Source: Symbiodinium natans (taxonomy: Eukaryota > Sar > Dinophyceae > Suessiales > Symbiodiniaceae). Taken from it: a stretch of DNA of 64,000 nt. The stretch lies in NCBI GenBank assembly GCA_905221605.1, contig CAJNDS010002214.1, forward strand, positions 502,512 through 566,511. Reading direction: 5' to 3'. Every line of letters starts with the position of its first letter. Position 1 is the stretch's first letter. Made by a program: the position numbers and the translations under genes. The notes under the pieces are model-generated. The model made no database searches. It was not told the DNA's origin and worked only from the letters and a program-made list of their open reading frames with translations. This document shows, piece by piece, positions 51,450 to 61,405 of the stretch.

Positions 51450-51585
51450 TTGGGTCCCTTTTTGGGTACCCATTTTTGGGTTTAGGGTTTAGGGTTTAGG
51501 GTTTAGGGTTCAAGGTTCAGGGTTTAGGGTTTAGGGTTTATAGGGTTTAGGAGTAGGGCTCCCCCCAAAAAAGGACCATCAGATC
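51450..51585. mobile_element. Inverted-repeat element split by a TTTAGGG array
   Basis: TTGGGTCCCTTTTTGGG on the left and CCCCCCAAAAAAGGACCAT on the right pair as in family M4, but 51473-51552 between them is TTTAGGG/TTCAGGG repeat. Confidence 0.55.
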
Positions 51586-51689
51586 GGAAACCTTCTAACG
51601 GGTGGTTGCTGGCGATCCAAGGCCCGAAAATTGCCGATTTGAGGATGGTTGAAGATCTTGGAGCAAGCTCACCACATACCACATGGGGG

Positions 51690-51822
51690 TTTAGGGTTTA
51701 GGGTTTAGGGTTTTAGGGTTTAGGGTTTAGGGTTTAGGGGGTACCCTTTTTTAAATCCTTTTCAGGGAAATTTTGTGAATTGGGGTATATGGGGGTACCC
51801 TTATTTTGGGAAATACCCACAC
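51690..51822. repeat. TTTAGGG array joined to a family M5-like fragment
   Basis: The array (51690-51740) runs straight into GGGGGTACCCTTTTTTAAAT and ends at TTGGGAAATACCCACA, the right end of M5 copies. Confidence 0.55.
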
Positions 51823-52375
51823 GAGGCGTGCAGGATTAGGTGCTAGAACGTTCCTTCCACATGCCAGCAAAAAGTGAACAGCTAGCTCGCTGTTGACATG
51901 CTAGCTTTCAAACAATTCAAAGAAGGCAAGTTCTAGCAGCCAAAGAAAGAATTCATCTTCTCCCCAAAGCTTTATCTCAAATGCAGACGTGTTACGAAAA
52001 GAGTCGCCACAGCTACACTTCATCGGCAGGGGGAGGAGTGCCCGCTCTTCTGCGGCAATGGTCAGAAGAAATGCCACGGGCCCAGCGCATCCCAGCGCCT
52101 TGAACTCGTTGAACACATGCCTGCGTTTCAGGAAGACTTGCACGAAGCGCCTAGCTGACAGAAGTCTGACGACTTGTGCCCTGTGGCACCAGCATTCTTT
52201 GCGAAACTCGTCTAGACGAAACCCAAGAAAGCCGGTGTACATGTAGCCTCAGAGGAATCGGGAAGAACACGCAGCATGCTTGACTGTGGCCTATATAGAC
52301 CTTCTGAGGTTTCGTCCAGGACTTCTCTGAGGATGAACAACTCATCAGTGCCCAGCCCAGTGTTCCCATTAACCA

Positions 52376-52440
52376 CATGTGCTACCTGGAGGGCGAAACT
52401 TGTAAAGCATGGCAAGGCGGACATGGTTTGACCAGGGTCA
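52376..52440 (+). CDS. Possible Cys-rich exon (CYLEGETC)
   Basis: The frame MCYLEGETCKAWQGGHGL is open into the next exon. CYLEGETC resembles CYLDTECDC at 54887. No convincing acceptor was identified. Confidence 0.3.
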
Positions 52441-52461
52441 GGCTTAGGCTGCATATCCCAG

Positions 52462-52521
52462 GTGAGCGACAGGTCTGCGTGTCGGACGATGCCCTGTGCC
52501 CGTGCCCGTGCGGCGGCAACG
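52462..52521 (+). CDS. Cys-rich module, C-type exon
   Basis: Acceptor TATCCCAG; peptide ERQVCVSDDALCPCPCGGN; donor ACG|GTGTAG. VCVSDD.LCPCPCG.N is a C unit with one extra CP pair compared with 47894. Confidence 0.6.
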
Positions 52522-52677
52522 GTGTAGGGCTTGCACGGTGTGGCTGAGGTTGTGACACAATGGGCGTTTGCAATCTGCCCTCTGCGTACTACGTTTTAGC
52601 ATCCCCCTATCCTTGGGACTCCGTTCAGCGAGCAGTGCACACCGCAAGGACGTTTTTTGCGGGCTCCTGCACATCAG

Positions 52678-52708
52678 TGCCCAATGAACGGATTCGATCC
52701 AAAGTGCG
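52678..52708 (+). CDS. Cys-rich module micro-exon
   Basis: 31 nt between GCACATCAG and G|GTGTGG read CPMNGFDPKC. It combines CP with a GFD element and could be an A/B hybrid. The frame is open to 52788, so it may be longer. Confidence 0.35.
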
Positions 52709-52775
52709 GTGTGGCACGAAGAATCAACAAACTAACTGATGTCAAGGAGTCGTTAGAATGCTTCCACAATCCCAG

Positions 52776-52850
52776 GGCAGTTGTTTAAAGCTGGTGTCTC
52801 ATGCAACGGAATGCGACAGATGCAGCAAGACTAGCTGTTGTAGCCCGCAG
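52776..52850 (+). CDS. Cys-rich module exon
   Basis: 75 nt, phase 0 at both ends, between AATCCCAG and CAG|GTGCGG. GSCLKLVSHATECDRCSKTS then CCSPQ has six Cys. The class is unclear but the splice signals are good. Confidence 0.4.
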
Positions 52851-53199
52851 GTGCGGACAAAACACAATGCGATGTCCCAGCTCGCCTGCTTGCTTGCTTC
52901 CGCGTCTCGGCAAGTCAGATTCCGATGGTATTGCTGGCTCTTCTGTTTCGGCTGAACCTTGAGCCCTTTTTGAACCCTAATTAGTCCCACCCAGACTGCC
53001 GCAGAATAAAATCAAACCCTCGATTAAGGGGGGCCCGAGACTGACCGAGAATAAACTAAACACCCGCAGAATGTCAAGCAAAGAAACAAAACATGCCCCA
53101 AGCAACAGTATCAAGCAGTCATCTCACATAGCATACCTCAGCAAATTCAAAAACAACTCCCCCGGCCCGGTTGGTTTGGGATCCATGTGCCCAGATCAG

Positions 53200-53258
53200 C
53201 CGCCGCCTTGGTGTGCCCGTGCCGTGAATCCGAGACGGTCTGTGATGTTCAGGACTGC
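53200..53258 (+). CDS. Cys-rich module, A/C-type exon
   Basis: Acceptor CCAGATCAG; peptide ALVCPCRESETVCDVQDCRP. CPC.ESETVC fits CP.C..(D)E..C. The donor would lie at the GCAGGCCC end, before a short CCCTAAACCC remnant. Confidence 0.5.
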
Positions 53259-53340
53259 AGGCCCTAAACCCTCAGCCCAAAACCAGGGAGGGGCGGGGGA
53301 GGTTGGCGCGAGCAATTCGGTCAGAGCTGGGGCATGTAGT

Positions 53341-53392
53341 GAACCCTAAACCCTTAACCCTTAACCCTTAAACCCTAAACCCTAAACCCTGG
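53341..53392. repeat. CCCTAAA / CCCTTAA array
   Basis: Starts as CCCTAAACCCTTAACCCTTA and returns to CCCTAAA. Confidence 0.9.
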
Positions 53393-53456
53393 CAGACATT
53401 TGCTGACCAACCGGTGCCCGAGGCGGCTCTTTAGCCGCCTCCTGATAGAGAATCAG

Positions 53457-53520
53457 GTCTGCTCGGAAAATTTCGGTTCATTTACGTACAAGGACATCGA
53501 GACCACTGTCGGGTGGACCG
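53457..53520 (+). CDS. Possible exon of unclear class
   Basis: After GAGAATCAG|GTC the frame reads VCSENFGSFTYKDIETTVGW with balanced codon use. Single Cys and no module match; it follows directly on a CCCTAAA array. Confidence 0.3.
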
Positions 53521-54835
53521 ACGCCCCCCCCCCCCTCCCGGTCCACAGCATGGGCGGCACAAAAGAGACCACGAGTACCAGAATCGCATGTCGGATCCTC
53601 CTGCACACCAGGAAGGATGATAAGTTTCTGATCAGATGATGATTCGCACCCGCCGCTGCTTAAGAAGAAGGACGTTGAGGCAGATTTCCGAAAAGAACGT
53701 CAACAGGCGAAGAAGCGTGGCTTGGATAATCCCAGGACCGGACCCGCGGCGCAAGAAAGGCAAGAATGGGGAAGGCTTTCCCAAGAGAAAGGAACTCCCT
53801 GGCCGATCTGGAAAGGTGAGAAAGGAGGAAGCTCCCCCAAAAAAGGGAAGGAACCTCGAGAAAGATTCCGAAAGAGACTGAAACTCCAAGAGGCAAGGGG
53901 GGGAGGAGATTAAAGGATAACACAACCAATACACAACCAGTTGGAGGAAACCAAAACCAAGAAAGTTGTTATTACAACTGAGGAGGCCTGAGAACGCGGA
54001 TAGCACAACCAGTGCCTTGCATGTTGGTGGATATCTCAAACACGATGAGAAAACCACGAAACCATTGGGCAATCACATATGGAAGCCATCAATGCTGCAG
54101 AAACGAAGTAAGTTCATTTTTACAAGCTCCTGACGAAGGGACTTCTGTGGCCCGCAGCACATAATCATCAAGAGAAATCATGAAATCAGTGCGTAACCAC
54201 ATATAACCACACATGAAAACAATCAATGTTGCAGAAACCAAGAAAATTAATTTATACAAGCTCCTGGTGTAGGGAATTCTGTGGCCCACAACACATAAAA
54301 GCCATGAGGAAACCACAAAAAGTCACTGGGCAATCACATGTAAAATCAGTGAGAAACGAAAGCCTCTTGTGGCATCGAGCGCTCTCTGCAAAATCTGCAG
54401 CTGTGCTTTTGCCTCTGAGCATTTTTTACTCAATCTCGAAGATGTGGCCTCGCCCTCCTCTCCCCCCCTCTCCCCCTCCTCTCAGCGCTGATAGGGCTTA
54501 GACAACCCAGGGAGGACAGGGTCCAGGCAGATGAGGGATATCACAACTGAAGATGTTTTAAAAGTTGCTTGGTGTTCTGTTAGGACCCCAACTCTGGTTT
54601 GGAATGTTGGTAACTTGTAACCTTAATAAGCGGTTGTGATATCGCGGTTTCTGGTTTGCCCTCAAACCGACAGCAGTTGTGACATCCCGGTTTTTGGTTG
54701 TAATAACTCCGTTTTGGTTGTAGTATCTCGTACTCGCGGGGGGGGAGGGGGGCTAGGGGGGGAGAGGAGGGGGGGAGGGGGAGGAGGATCTTACTGTAGG
54801 GTTTTCAAAAGCCGGGGAGGGGGATCCTCTAGTCC
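53521..54835. other. Intronic sequence with ~134-bp tandem repeat
   Basis: ATCAATG(C/T)TGCAGAAAC then TACAAGCTCCTG and CTGTGGCCC(G/A)CA occur at 54087 and again at 54221, with matching flanks (GGGCAATCACAT). A G-rich run lies at 54738-54785. No exon seen. Confidence 0.6.
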
Positions 54836-54886
54836 AGTGACTTCCACATGGAACCAGGGCCGGCCTCCGTGGGGTCAGAGGGGAAG

Positions 54887-54951
54887 TTGCTACCTCGACA
54901 CTGAATGCGACTGCCTCTTCCCCTGGTGCTGCAGTTTCCTTGTCTCGTGAG
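54887..54951 (+). CDS. Cys-rich exon (CYLDTECDC)
   Basis: Acceptor GGGGAAG, phase 1; peptide CYLDTECDCLFPWCCSFL; donor CTT|GTCTCG. Five Cys; CYLDTEC recurs in weaker form at 52379 and as LYLDTVECD at 62023. A G-rich simple stretch (54738-54785) precedes it. Confidence 0.45.
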
Positions 54952-55159
54952 CTGTGTTTGTTGCTGGACATGGCGGGCTTCGCGGTAGTGCATTTCGGTG
55001 CATGGGAGCCGGTACGCTGCAGGAAGGCACCCGGTTTTGAGCATTCACCTGCAATCAACAAGTACTTGGCCCCAGCACAGATGGCGCGGATCGTAGTTTT
55101 GAACTTTTGGCTGAAAAAAGGACGGAGACGAGCCAAGAGTCTCCTGTTTTGATTTTTTG

Positions 55160-55870
55160 GAGTCACACACTCACGCAGTTGGCGATTGAATGTGCGATAC
55201 CTGTACTGCGCTCACTGATTCTTGTTTTATATAGCCGCGTGGCCGCCACATCGTCATGATTACGCCAGAAGAACCGAGTTCGTGAGGCTGGTAATGTTAC
55301 ATTTCGTGTGGGCGGATCGGGCGGGTAGAGCTTCATTATCGTGAATGTTTCAGTGCTCCATGGAAAACACCGACACTCACCAAAGGGAGTTGGGTTGGCA
55401 GCGTTTGGGGGTCCACAAAGGGGATTAGTGGAGGGGAATCAGGGGGTCCGATAGGGAACTTCTGGCGCCACACGGCCAAAGGCCGACCCGAATTTGTTGT
55501 TTAGCGCTTTCTTGCATCCAGTGTGCGACGTGCCTGGCGCATGCCTAGGAAGCTGTTGTCCGTCTCGGAATTCGCACTACAGACATGAACCATTAGCAGA
55601 ATCAAGAAGCGTTTTTCTTATCCATTCGCATCCAGCATGTTGAGCAGTCTTCTGCAGGACTATACGCCTGAAGGCGTCATGGGACGCACGAGTTGAGTGT
55701 TTGGAACTGAGAGCTCAGCACGTGCGTTCGAAATTCTGCACTTGGCCGTTGAATGCTTGGCATTCCAAAGGCACGATAAGATTTTGGGTTGCCTCGTTTA
55801 TGCAAGTATATACTCTCTGCTGATTCATTACCTCATTGGCTGCAAGTCCAAGATGTTCAAGAAGCTTGAT
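55160..55870. other. Intronic sequence without recognised features
   Basis: No array, module motif or inverted repeat noticed. Confidence 0.45.
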
Positions 55871-55873
55871 TGA

Positions 55874-55930
55874 ACCCCTAAACCCTAAAGCCTAAACCCT
55901 AAACCCTAAACCCTAAACCCTAAACCCCAG
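55874..55930. repeat. CCCTAAA array ending in the 55931 acceptor
   Basis: Seven units; the last, CCCTAAACCCCAG, supplies the AG. TTTAGGG arrays follow at 56048-56086 and, degenerate, at 56447-56523. Confidence 0.9.
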
Positions 55931-56015
55931 CCGCGAGGCAAGATGTCGACCCTGACCACTTTGTGCGTGCCCATTGGTGTTGACTGCCCCTGCGGCGCGA
56001 ACTCGCCCCCTGGCA
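55931..56015 (+). CDS. Cys-rich module, C-type exon with array-derived acceptor
   Basis: The CCCTAAACCCCAG end of the array forms the acceptor. In phase 0 the frame reads PRGKMSTLTTLCVPIGVDCP then CGANSPPGIQ. LCVPIGVDCPCGAN closely matches EVCVPSDDPCPCGLN at 47894. Donor not fixed. Confidence 0.65.
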
Positions 56016-56574
56016 TCCAGTTTCCCTTGTGGTTGCGAAATGTTGCGGGTTTAGGGTTTAGGGTTTAGGGCTTAGGGTTTAGGGTAACAGCGTAATAGTT
56101 AGTTTGTGAAGCCTTTTGACTCTCGTGAAACAACTTCCCCCGGCCGACTTCCCAAGCCCGGATGCAAAAAAAAAGGGTTTAGGGTATCGAATGTGCGGTT
56201 GGCTAACTCGTGGGGCTTTGTACACTCGCCCGAACAAGAGCAGAACGGAAGGCAAGTCGCAAGAACACTAGCATTTAAAGCTTTAAAGGGGCTTGTGTTG
56301 AGAAACCACTGAGACCTTGAGCATTTGCATGTTGCAGACCCCAACATATCCTCAGTGCCGCAAAGACTTAGATTATTGAGGGGCCTCAGGCTGGTCATGG
56401 CCCAACGTGACAAAGGAGCATTTAAAGGTGCCATCTTTGGCTCCGAGGTTTAGGGTTCAGGGCTTAGGGTTTTTTCGGGTTTAGGAGTTTAGGATTTAGG
56501 GTTTAGGCTTTAGGCTTTAGGGAGAGTTTTCAAGCATCTCGCTTTAGTATCGTTGTTTTTTGGACTTGCTGCAG

Positions 56575-56628
56575 CCTGCGATTCCAAGGCAAGAATGCAC
56601 TGATCGCAACGATGCCTGCTGCATTTGA
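56575..56628 (+). CDS. Cys-rich module, C-like exon
   Basis: A T-rich acceptor (TTTTTTGGACTTGCTGCAG) precedes PAIPRQECTDRNDACCI. EC...NDACC resembles GCAADYDACPC at 50707. A GA donor (ATTT|GAGGGT) or an earlier site is needed because TGA follows. Confidence 0.45.
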   Translation, partial: PAIPRQECTDRNDACCI

Positions 56629-56962
56629 GGGTTTAGGGTTTAGGGTTTAGGCTTTGTGGGTCCTTCAATCATGACCCCTCCGTGCGTTGGTAACGACCAC
56701 GAGGGTCGGATATTGCAAACAGTGAACTCGAGAACGCATCCTTATCCATTCTTCTGCGCGTGCAAGTGAGACCTACGGCACGTTGTGTCCCTGGTCTTCT
56801 TCATTTCTTGCTCCGCCAGCATCACAAGGACCCGCAGAAAGTAACTTGCATTGCTGAATGGGCCGGCAGCTTGTTCGCACTGTGTCGCAGTCTTGCTGTT
56901 GCAGCTGTTGTGGTTTTGGTTACCCTAAACCCTAAACCCTAAACCCTAAACCCTAAACCCTG
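56629..56962. repeat. TTTAGGG block (56629-56655) and CCCTAAA array (56923-56962)
   Basis: Opposite orientations in the intron between the 56575 and 56975 exons. Confidence 0.9.
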
Positions 56963-56974
56963 AGAGACTGCAAG

Positions 56975-57030
56975 GCCAATTGCGCAATCGATGCCCCACG
57001 CCCTGCACACCGGAGGAGGCTCGGAATCTC
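56975..57030 (+). CDS. Cys-rich module, A-type exon
   Basis: After CTGCAAG the frame reads QLRNRCPTPCTPEEARNLAL. CPTPC...E is the A pattern with the third Cys lost or in the next exon. A CCCTAAA array ends 13 bases upstream. Confidence 0.5.
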
Positions 57031-57245
57031 GCCCTAGGAGGGGCTGCATATGCTGCCCAAAAAAACATGAGGAGCTACTAGACCTTTTAAATCCTACACA
57101 TCAGAAGGTAGAGAACATCCTCTCCCTGTAGAAATGTATTCGCACACGGGTGACGGTCTAGAGTCTAGAGTCTGGATCCTCTGGCAAGTTAAAATGCGGT
57201 TCTCTTGAAAATCGAATGATCAAAAGGAAGCCAAGAAACCTCCCT

Positions 57246-57556
57246 TTACCCTAAACCCTAAACCCTAAACCCTAAACCCTAAACCCTAAACCCTAAACCC
57301 TTTGTGCAGTGAGTCCGACCATGGTTCTTCGGTTCGTGTGGGGATGAATTCTCAGCTTGCAGGAAGCTTCTGGCCGCACGACCTGCGTTCAGCCGCCTTT
57401 CCATATTTAGGGTTTAGGGTTTAGGGTTTAGGGTTAGGGTTTAGGGTTTAGGGTTTAGGGTTTAGGGTTTAGGGTTTAGGGTGTAGGGTTTAGGGTTTAG
57501 GGTTTAGGGTTTAGGGTGTAGGGTTTAGGGTTTAGGGTTTAGGGTTTAGGGTTTAG
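57246..57556. repeat. CCCTAAA array (57246-57302) facing a TTTAGGG array (57406-57556)
   Basis: The second has about twenty-one units with a TGTAGGG variant twice at a 49-bp spacing, a sign of block duplication within the array. Confidence 0.95.
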
Positions 57557-57640
57557 TCAGGGCCACTTAGGAACCGAAAGATCTGTCGGGGGGGGTGCTT
57601 CGGAGGCATGGGGCGTTTGCGCCGCTGAGAGAGTACTGAG

Positions 57641-57689
57641 GACGAATCTCAACACCGACGGGTCCTTCCAGTCAGAGTTCATCAGCCTC
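57641..57689 (+). CDS. Cys-rich module, B-type exon
   Basis: Acceptor TACTGAG|G, phase 1; peptide TNLNTDGSFQSEFISL; donor CTC|GTGGAC. N..TDG.F matches the B family. It lies between the A exon at 56975 and the C exon at 58006. Confidence 0.5.
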
Positions 57690-58005
57690 GTGGACAAAGT
57701 TACGGATCCAAACAGGCAGCCGCATGTCATATCCAATGCGACAGCTATGAATTTTTAAGTTGCTGGTTTTCAGGCCATGTTTGGTGTTCCAAGGTTCCGA
57801 GATGTGTTGCGGCGGTCTTGTGATGTTTTAATGTGCTGCGCGATATAGACGCGAAAGCCTCTAAATCACCACACAAGGCTCGCAATCCCCTGTCAACCTT
57901 CTGGGATTTCGCGTCTTTGGTTCCTTTCAAAGCTAGCTAGAAGCACTGGTTAAGGACCTTACTTTCATACAACTCGAAAGTGGCGAGCGGCTTCAGCCGG
58001 CGCAG

Positions 58006-58140
58006 GGCCACACAAGAATCATGACCCCAAACTCGGAAAATGCTCCATGCCTCAAAGTGGACCGAGGCTGTGGGGACCCGAATGATCCTGACTATTGCCC
58101 ACCTGGGCAGAACATGCAACAGTGCTTCTCAGCTGAGAGA
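58006..58140 (+). CDS. Cys-rich module, C-type exon (long)
   Basis: Starting after CGCAG in phase 0, the frame reads through SENAPCLKVDRGCGDPNDPD, then YCPPGQNMQQCFSAER, ending near AGA|GTCAGA. PCLKVDRGCG.......CPPGQNMQQC keeps the CV....C.CG.N...C layout with an insertion. Confidence 0.6.
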
Positions 58141-58197
58141 GTCAGAGAGTCTGGAAGTTTGATTGGTTTAGGGTTTTGACGGATTCCCGAGTCTGCG

Positions 58198-58200
<3 letters not shown>

Positions 58201-58241
<41 letters not shown>
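58201..58241. repeat. (GA)n microsatellite
   Basis: Twenty GA units just after the 58006 exon. Confidence 0.95.
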
Positions 58242-58244
<3 letters not shown>

Positions 58245-58565
58245 CAGGACCAGGACATCGCACGCGCCCCTGGGGGCGGCCTCCCTTCGGGGGGGTCATG
58301 CGTGGGGGAGAGGGAGAGAGAGAGGGTTTTGGGTTCCACCAAGTCTCAGTTGCAAAAAGGGTTACTAGGGTTTAGGGTTTGCAGCCTCATGGAACCACAT
58401 GTCACAGCTGGCACTGGTGTGGCCACGTGTTTTTCCGCTCCACTGAGACCGGAAAAAGCATCTTTTCCTAGGTAGGATAAACGGGAACTCTCTTAAACAG
58501 GGACCTTATTCAGAGGGTCTACATCTCCAAGGGTCCCCCTAATCCCATCCCAAGTCTTTGAGTCA

Positions 58566-58756
58566 GCCCTAAACCCTAAACCCTAAACCCAAAAAACCCT
58601 AAACCCTAAAAGCCTCTTTGAGTCAGCCGGCTTGAGGCCCTTCGGGCTCTGTGATCCCTACAGCAGACTACTGCGAGGCAGAGAGGGGCCACCATGGAGC
58701 TTCCCTAGGGGGTTTAGGGTTTAGGGTTTAGGGCTTAGGGTTTAGGGTTTAGGGTC
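58566..58756. repeat. CCCTAAA block (58566-58610) and TTTAGGG block (58710-58756)
   Basis: Short arrays; CTTTGAGTCAGCC occurs directly before the first (58555) and again after it (58615), so the block lies between two copies of that 13-mer. Confidence 0.85.
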
Positions 58757-58850
58757 CACTTGTATAGTACTATGATGGAATTAGGTACCCCAAAACCCTA
58801 CGCAGCGCGGTTTTTAGGTAGCAAATTCCATAGTAGTACTACAAATGGAC
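58754..58850. mobile_element. MITE-like element M11
   Basis: TCCACTTGTATAGTACTATG then ATGGAATT opposes AAATTCCATAGTAGTACTAC then AAATGGA. It ends about 20 bases before the acceptor of the Gly-Tyr exon. Confidence 0.7.
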
Positions 58851-58869
58851 CGACCCTCTGCTAAGCCAG

Positions 58870-59200
58870 CTGCAAAGCTTACAGCAAGCCATTCACAGGC
58901 AGATTTGCAGCATTCGATAACGATGAGCATACATGGGCCACGTGCTGCAAGGACCTCTACTTCATCGAATGTGATGCGAACGGCTTTTGCAGCACCGTCG
59001 GTGGTTCCGGTTACGGATACGGCTGTGGGGACGGTTACGGCAACGGCTACGGCAACGGCTACGGCAGCCGCGGCTACGGCAGCCGCGGCTACGGCAGCCA
59101 CGGCTACGGTTCTGGATGCGATGGTCACGACTCTTACGTCGCAGGGCAGTCTGATATGCATCTCGGCACATGCTCGCGCTTACAAGGCTCGCCCGAAGAA
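58870..59200 (+). CDS. Gly-Tyr-rich exon with Cys-rich flanks
   Basis: After AAGCCAG (phase 1) an open frame of about 110 codons without an early Met reads CKAYSKPFTGRFAAFDNDEH, then CCKDLYFIECDANGFCSTVG. From about 59002 to 59119 it becomes GSGYGYGCGDGYGNGYGNGY and repeated YGSRG units, ending in GSGCDGHDSY. The Cys-flanked, YG-repeat design resembles structural wall or matrix proteins; that role is inference. The other two frames (Ala/Thr-rich, and Arg/Ser-rich on the opposite strand) are shadows of the GGCTACGGC repeat. Confidence 0.55.
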
Positions 59201-59327
59201 TGAAACATTGACAGACTCAGCAAGTTTTTATAACTGCACACCAGTGCCCGACCGCAGTCTGTGAGATCTGCGTGTGCTGGTGGATTCCAACTTTCCCGGT
59301 TCATGTGCCGGTCCTGTCACGTCCGAG

Positions 59328-59419
59328 GTACTTCGATTATGATTTGGGTGGTCGCCGGCTTGATGACGTCATGGGGTCGCTGGAGGACGTCGCCATTTTA
59401 AGATACGGGCAAACCATAG
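59328..59419 (+). CDS. Exon of unknown domain
   Basis: Acceptor CGTCCGAG|G (phase 1) and donor ATAG|GTGAGA, both good, enclose YFDYDLGGRRLDDVMGSLED then VAILRYGQTI. Balanced composition with no Cys, unlike its neighbours; no family recognised. Confidence 0.5.
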
Positions 59420-60710
59420 GTGAGATCGCGCCAGAAGAACATGAAAACCCTTTGCATGAACTTGACAGGGCAAGCTGTCCAACACAGCCACGCAGTTGAC
59501 ATCCACAGTTGTCAACGGGCAACTTAGTTGTCAAAGGCGGATGCATTGCTACTGCTCTTGCTCATCGTACGCTCACATACAGGAGAGCTGCATGCAGAGC
59601 GGATCATGATGTCCGCCGCTTCAAACTAATGTTGCGTCCTGAATAGTCCCGTCCCCGCGGAATTGTGAGAATAACAAGGTCCCGAAATTTTGCAGCCCCG
59701 GAATTGTGAAAACAGATCCGGGCGATGCGAATTTTCGGCGGGGCTTCCCTTTTAGACTCACATCAACTCATCACTCTTCAAATCGTATGGATCCCGCTGA
59801 ACTTCATACAAACTCATCATTTTAAAATCTAAAGCCAGACCCCCCGCCCCCTCCAGGACGTGCGGATGAAGATGAATAGCGCCTTGCAACTGCCACCAGG
59901 GCCACTCTGGTATTGACGAGCGTAGGGTAGGCTGCTCAAGGCTGAAAAGTGTAAGCCAGCGTTCTGTAACACTAGTCACTAAACCCTAACACACCTTACC
60001 GGTCCTGAAAAAACTGCGCTCTCGAGCCGCAGATGGGCATGGTAGTTCAGCGTTAATACAGCTTTTGTTTTTATGCTTCCGGATCAAGCCCCAGCCGTTT
60101 CCCTTCTCGCAGGGCGCTTTCATGACAACCGGGGTCTTAGTCTTTGTTGAGCCTTTCACATTTCCTTTCGAGCAGACCGCGCAGCACCCAAAGCCCTGCA
60201 ACCCCTTTGATTCTTTCAAAAATTAAGCAGTTTGGCCTCAGAAGCTTGCAGAAGAAAGCAAACACCCATATCTAATCTGAAGACCTTTTCTCGCGACATT
60301 CGAGGTTCACAACCACCATCGCACTCAAGACTGGTACAGCCCGGCGCCTGTCTACCGACTCATCGAGCGCAGATCCTCGACGGACCAACACCAACAAGGC
60401 CGTGATGACGCTACGCGGCCCCAAAAAGCAGTAACAGCAGGCAGCCTGGGACAGGCAGCCATCTATGGTCCTTCCATTCACTCACACATGAGACGCCGAA
60501 TCCGAGCTTCGCTGCAGAATGAACAGGGATGTCTACATTCATGTTGGCATCCCGACACACATGTCCTGCCGCTTAACTCTCCCTCGAGAAAGCGTCGCCG
60601 CATGCAAGGTTCAGGATTGCCAACCAAGGCGCGCTGCTTGAAAGGTTGTGTAGAGCTGCCGGAGTTCAACAGCAACTTGAAGCACCAATGAGCACCCAAA
60701 AAGTCTGTAG
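59420..60710. other. Unassigned sequence
   Basis: Open frames on both strands without motif support; no arrays. Confidence 0.35.
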
Positions 60711-60714
60711 CCAG

Positions 60715-60809
60715 GGGCGACAGTGTTTGCCAAGCTTTGTGAAGTTGAAGGTGCCAATCCTGTTCTTCCGGATGTGGTCGCGGAGCAGATGAAGACGCAG
60801 GCCGCAGAC
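60715..60809 (+). CDS. Exon of an uncharacterised C-terminal domain
   Basis: Acceptor GTAGCCAG|GG; peptide ATVFAKLCEVEGANPVLPDV then VAEQMKTQAAD; phase-0 end at GAC|GTCTCT. It joins in frame to 61187. Codon use and composition are protein-like; no family was recognised. A TTTAGGG array lies 22 bases into the intron. Confidence 0.5.
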
Positions 60810-61186
60810 GTCTCTGGCTAGAGGGCGTTTATAGGGTTTAGGGTTTAGGGTGGGAGGGGCATCAGGCCCTGGCAGTTTGGAGTACCGCCAGCAGCACACC
60901 GCAGTTCGTGGCGTGCAGAATGCAACTTGTTTCACCGCTAATCGAGCTAGGAGAAGCAACAAGGCTCAGAAGGCTAGTCAGGTGTAGAGTGAAGTGGACT
61001 GCATGTTTCATTCTTGAGGGATCTTTGACAGTGTGTTGCAATACCAAATCACGAGCCATGAAGTTCTTCAGACGGGTCCACTGTGGCATGTAGGTGCCCT
61101 GTGCCTTCAGCCGGTCTGACAACGCTTGAGCGTGTAATCATTGTAATAAATCCTAAGCAGCTTCCATGATTTTCGTGTCAGTGCAG

Positions 61187-61263
61187 GTGAGCAGCGGCAA
61201 GAGCGGAATGGCCGCCGCATTGTCCCAGATTGGCTCCGTCAACACGCAGGCGAGCGGTGAAAG
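61187..61263 (+). CDS. Exon of an uncharacterised C-terminal domain
   Basis: Acceptor TCGTGTCAGTGCAG|GTG (phase 0) and donor GAAAG|GTGAAT. The peptide VSSGKSGMAAALSQIGSVNT then QASGE is helical and Ala/Ser-rich. The join AAD-VSSGKSG to the previous exon is seamless. A GAT-rich simple repeat follows at 61335. Confidence 0.55.
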
Positions 61264-61334
61264 GTGAATCGATACATGTCCCGGACAATTTTGGCATCTC
61301 TCATGAGTTTCCTGCTAGATTGCCAGGTTGGTGG

Positions 61335-61374
61335 ACTGATGATGATGATGATCATGATGATGATGATGAAGATC

Positions 61375-61405
<31 letters not shown>

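Noticed and set aside
58845..59264. 139-codon Ala/Thr-rich + strand frame and the opposing Arg/Ser and Ala/Val frames
   Set aside because: Shadow frames of the GGCTACGGC repeat. The Gly-Tyr frame has a splice acceptor and Cys-rich flanks consistent with neighbours, the others do not.
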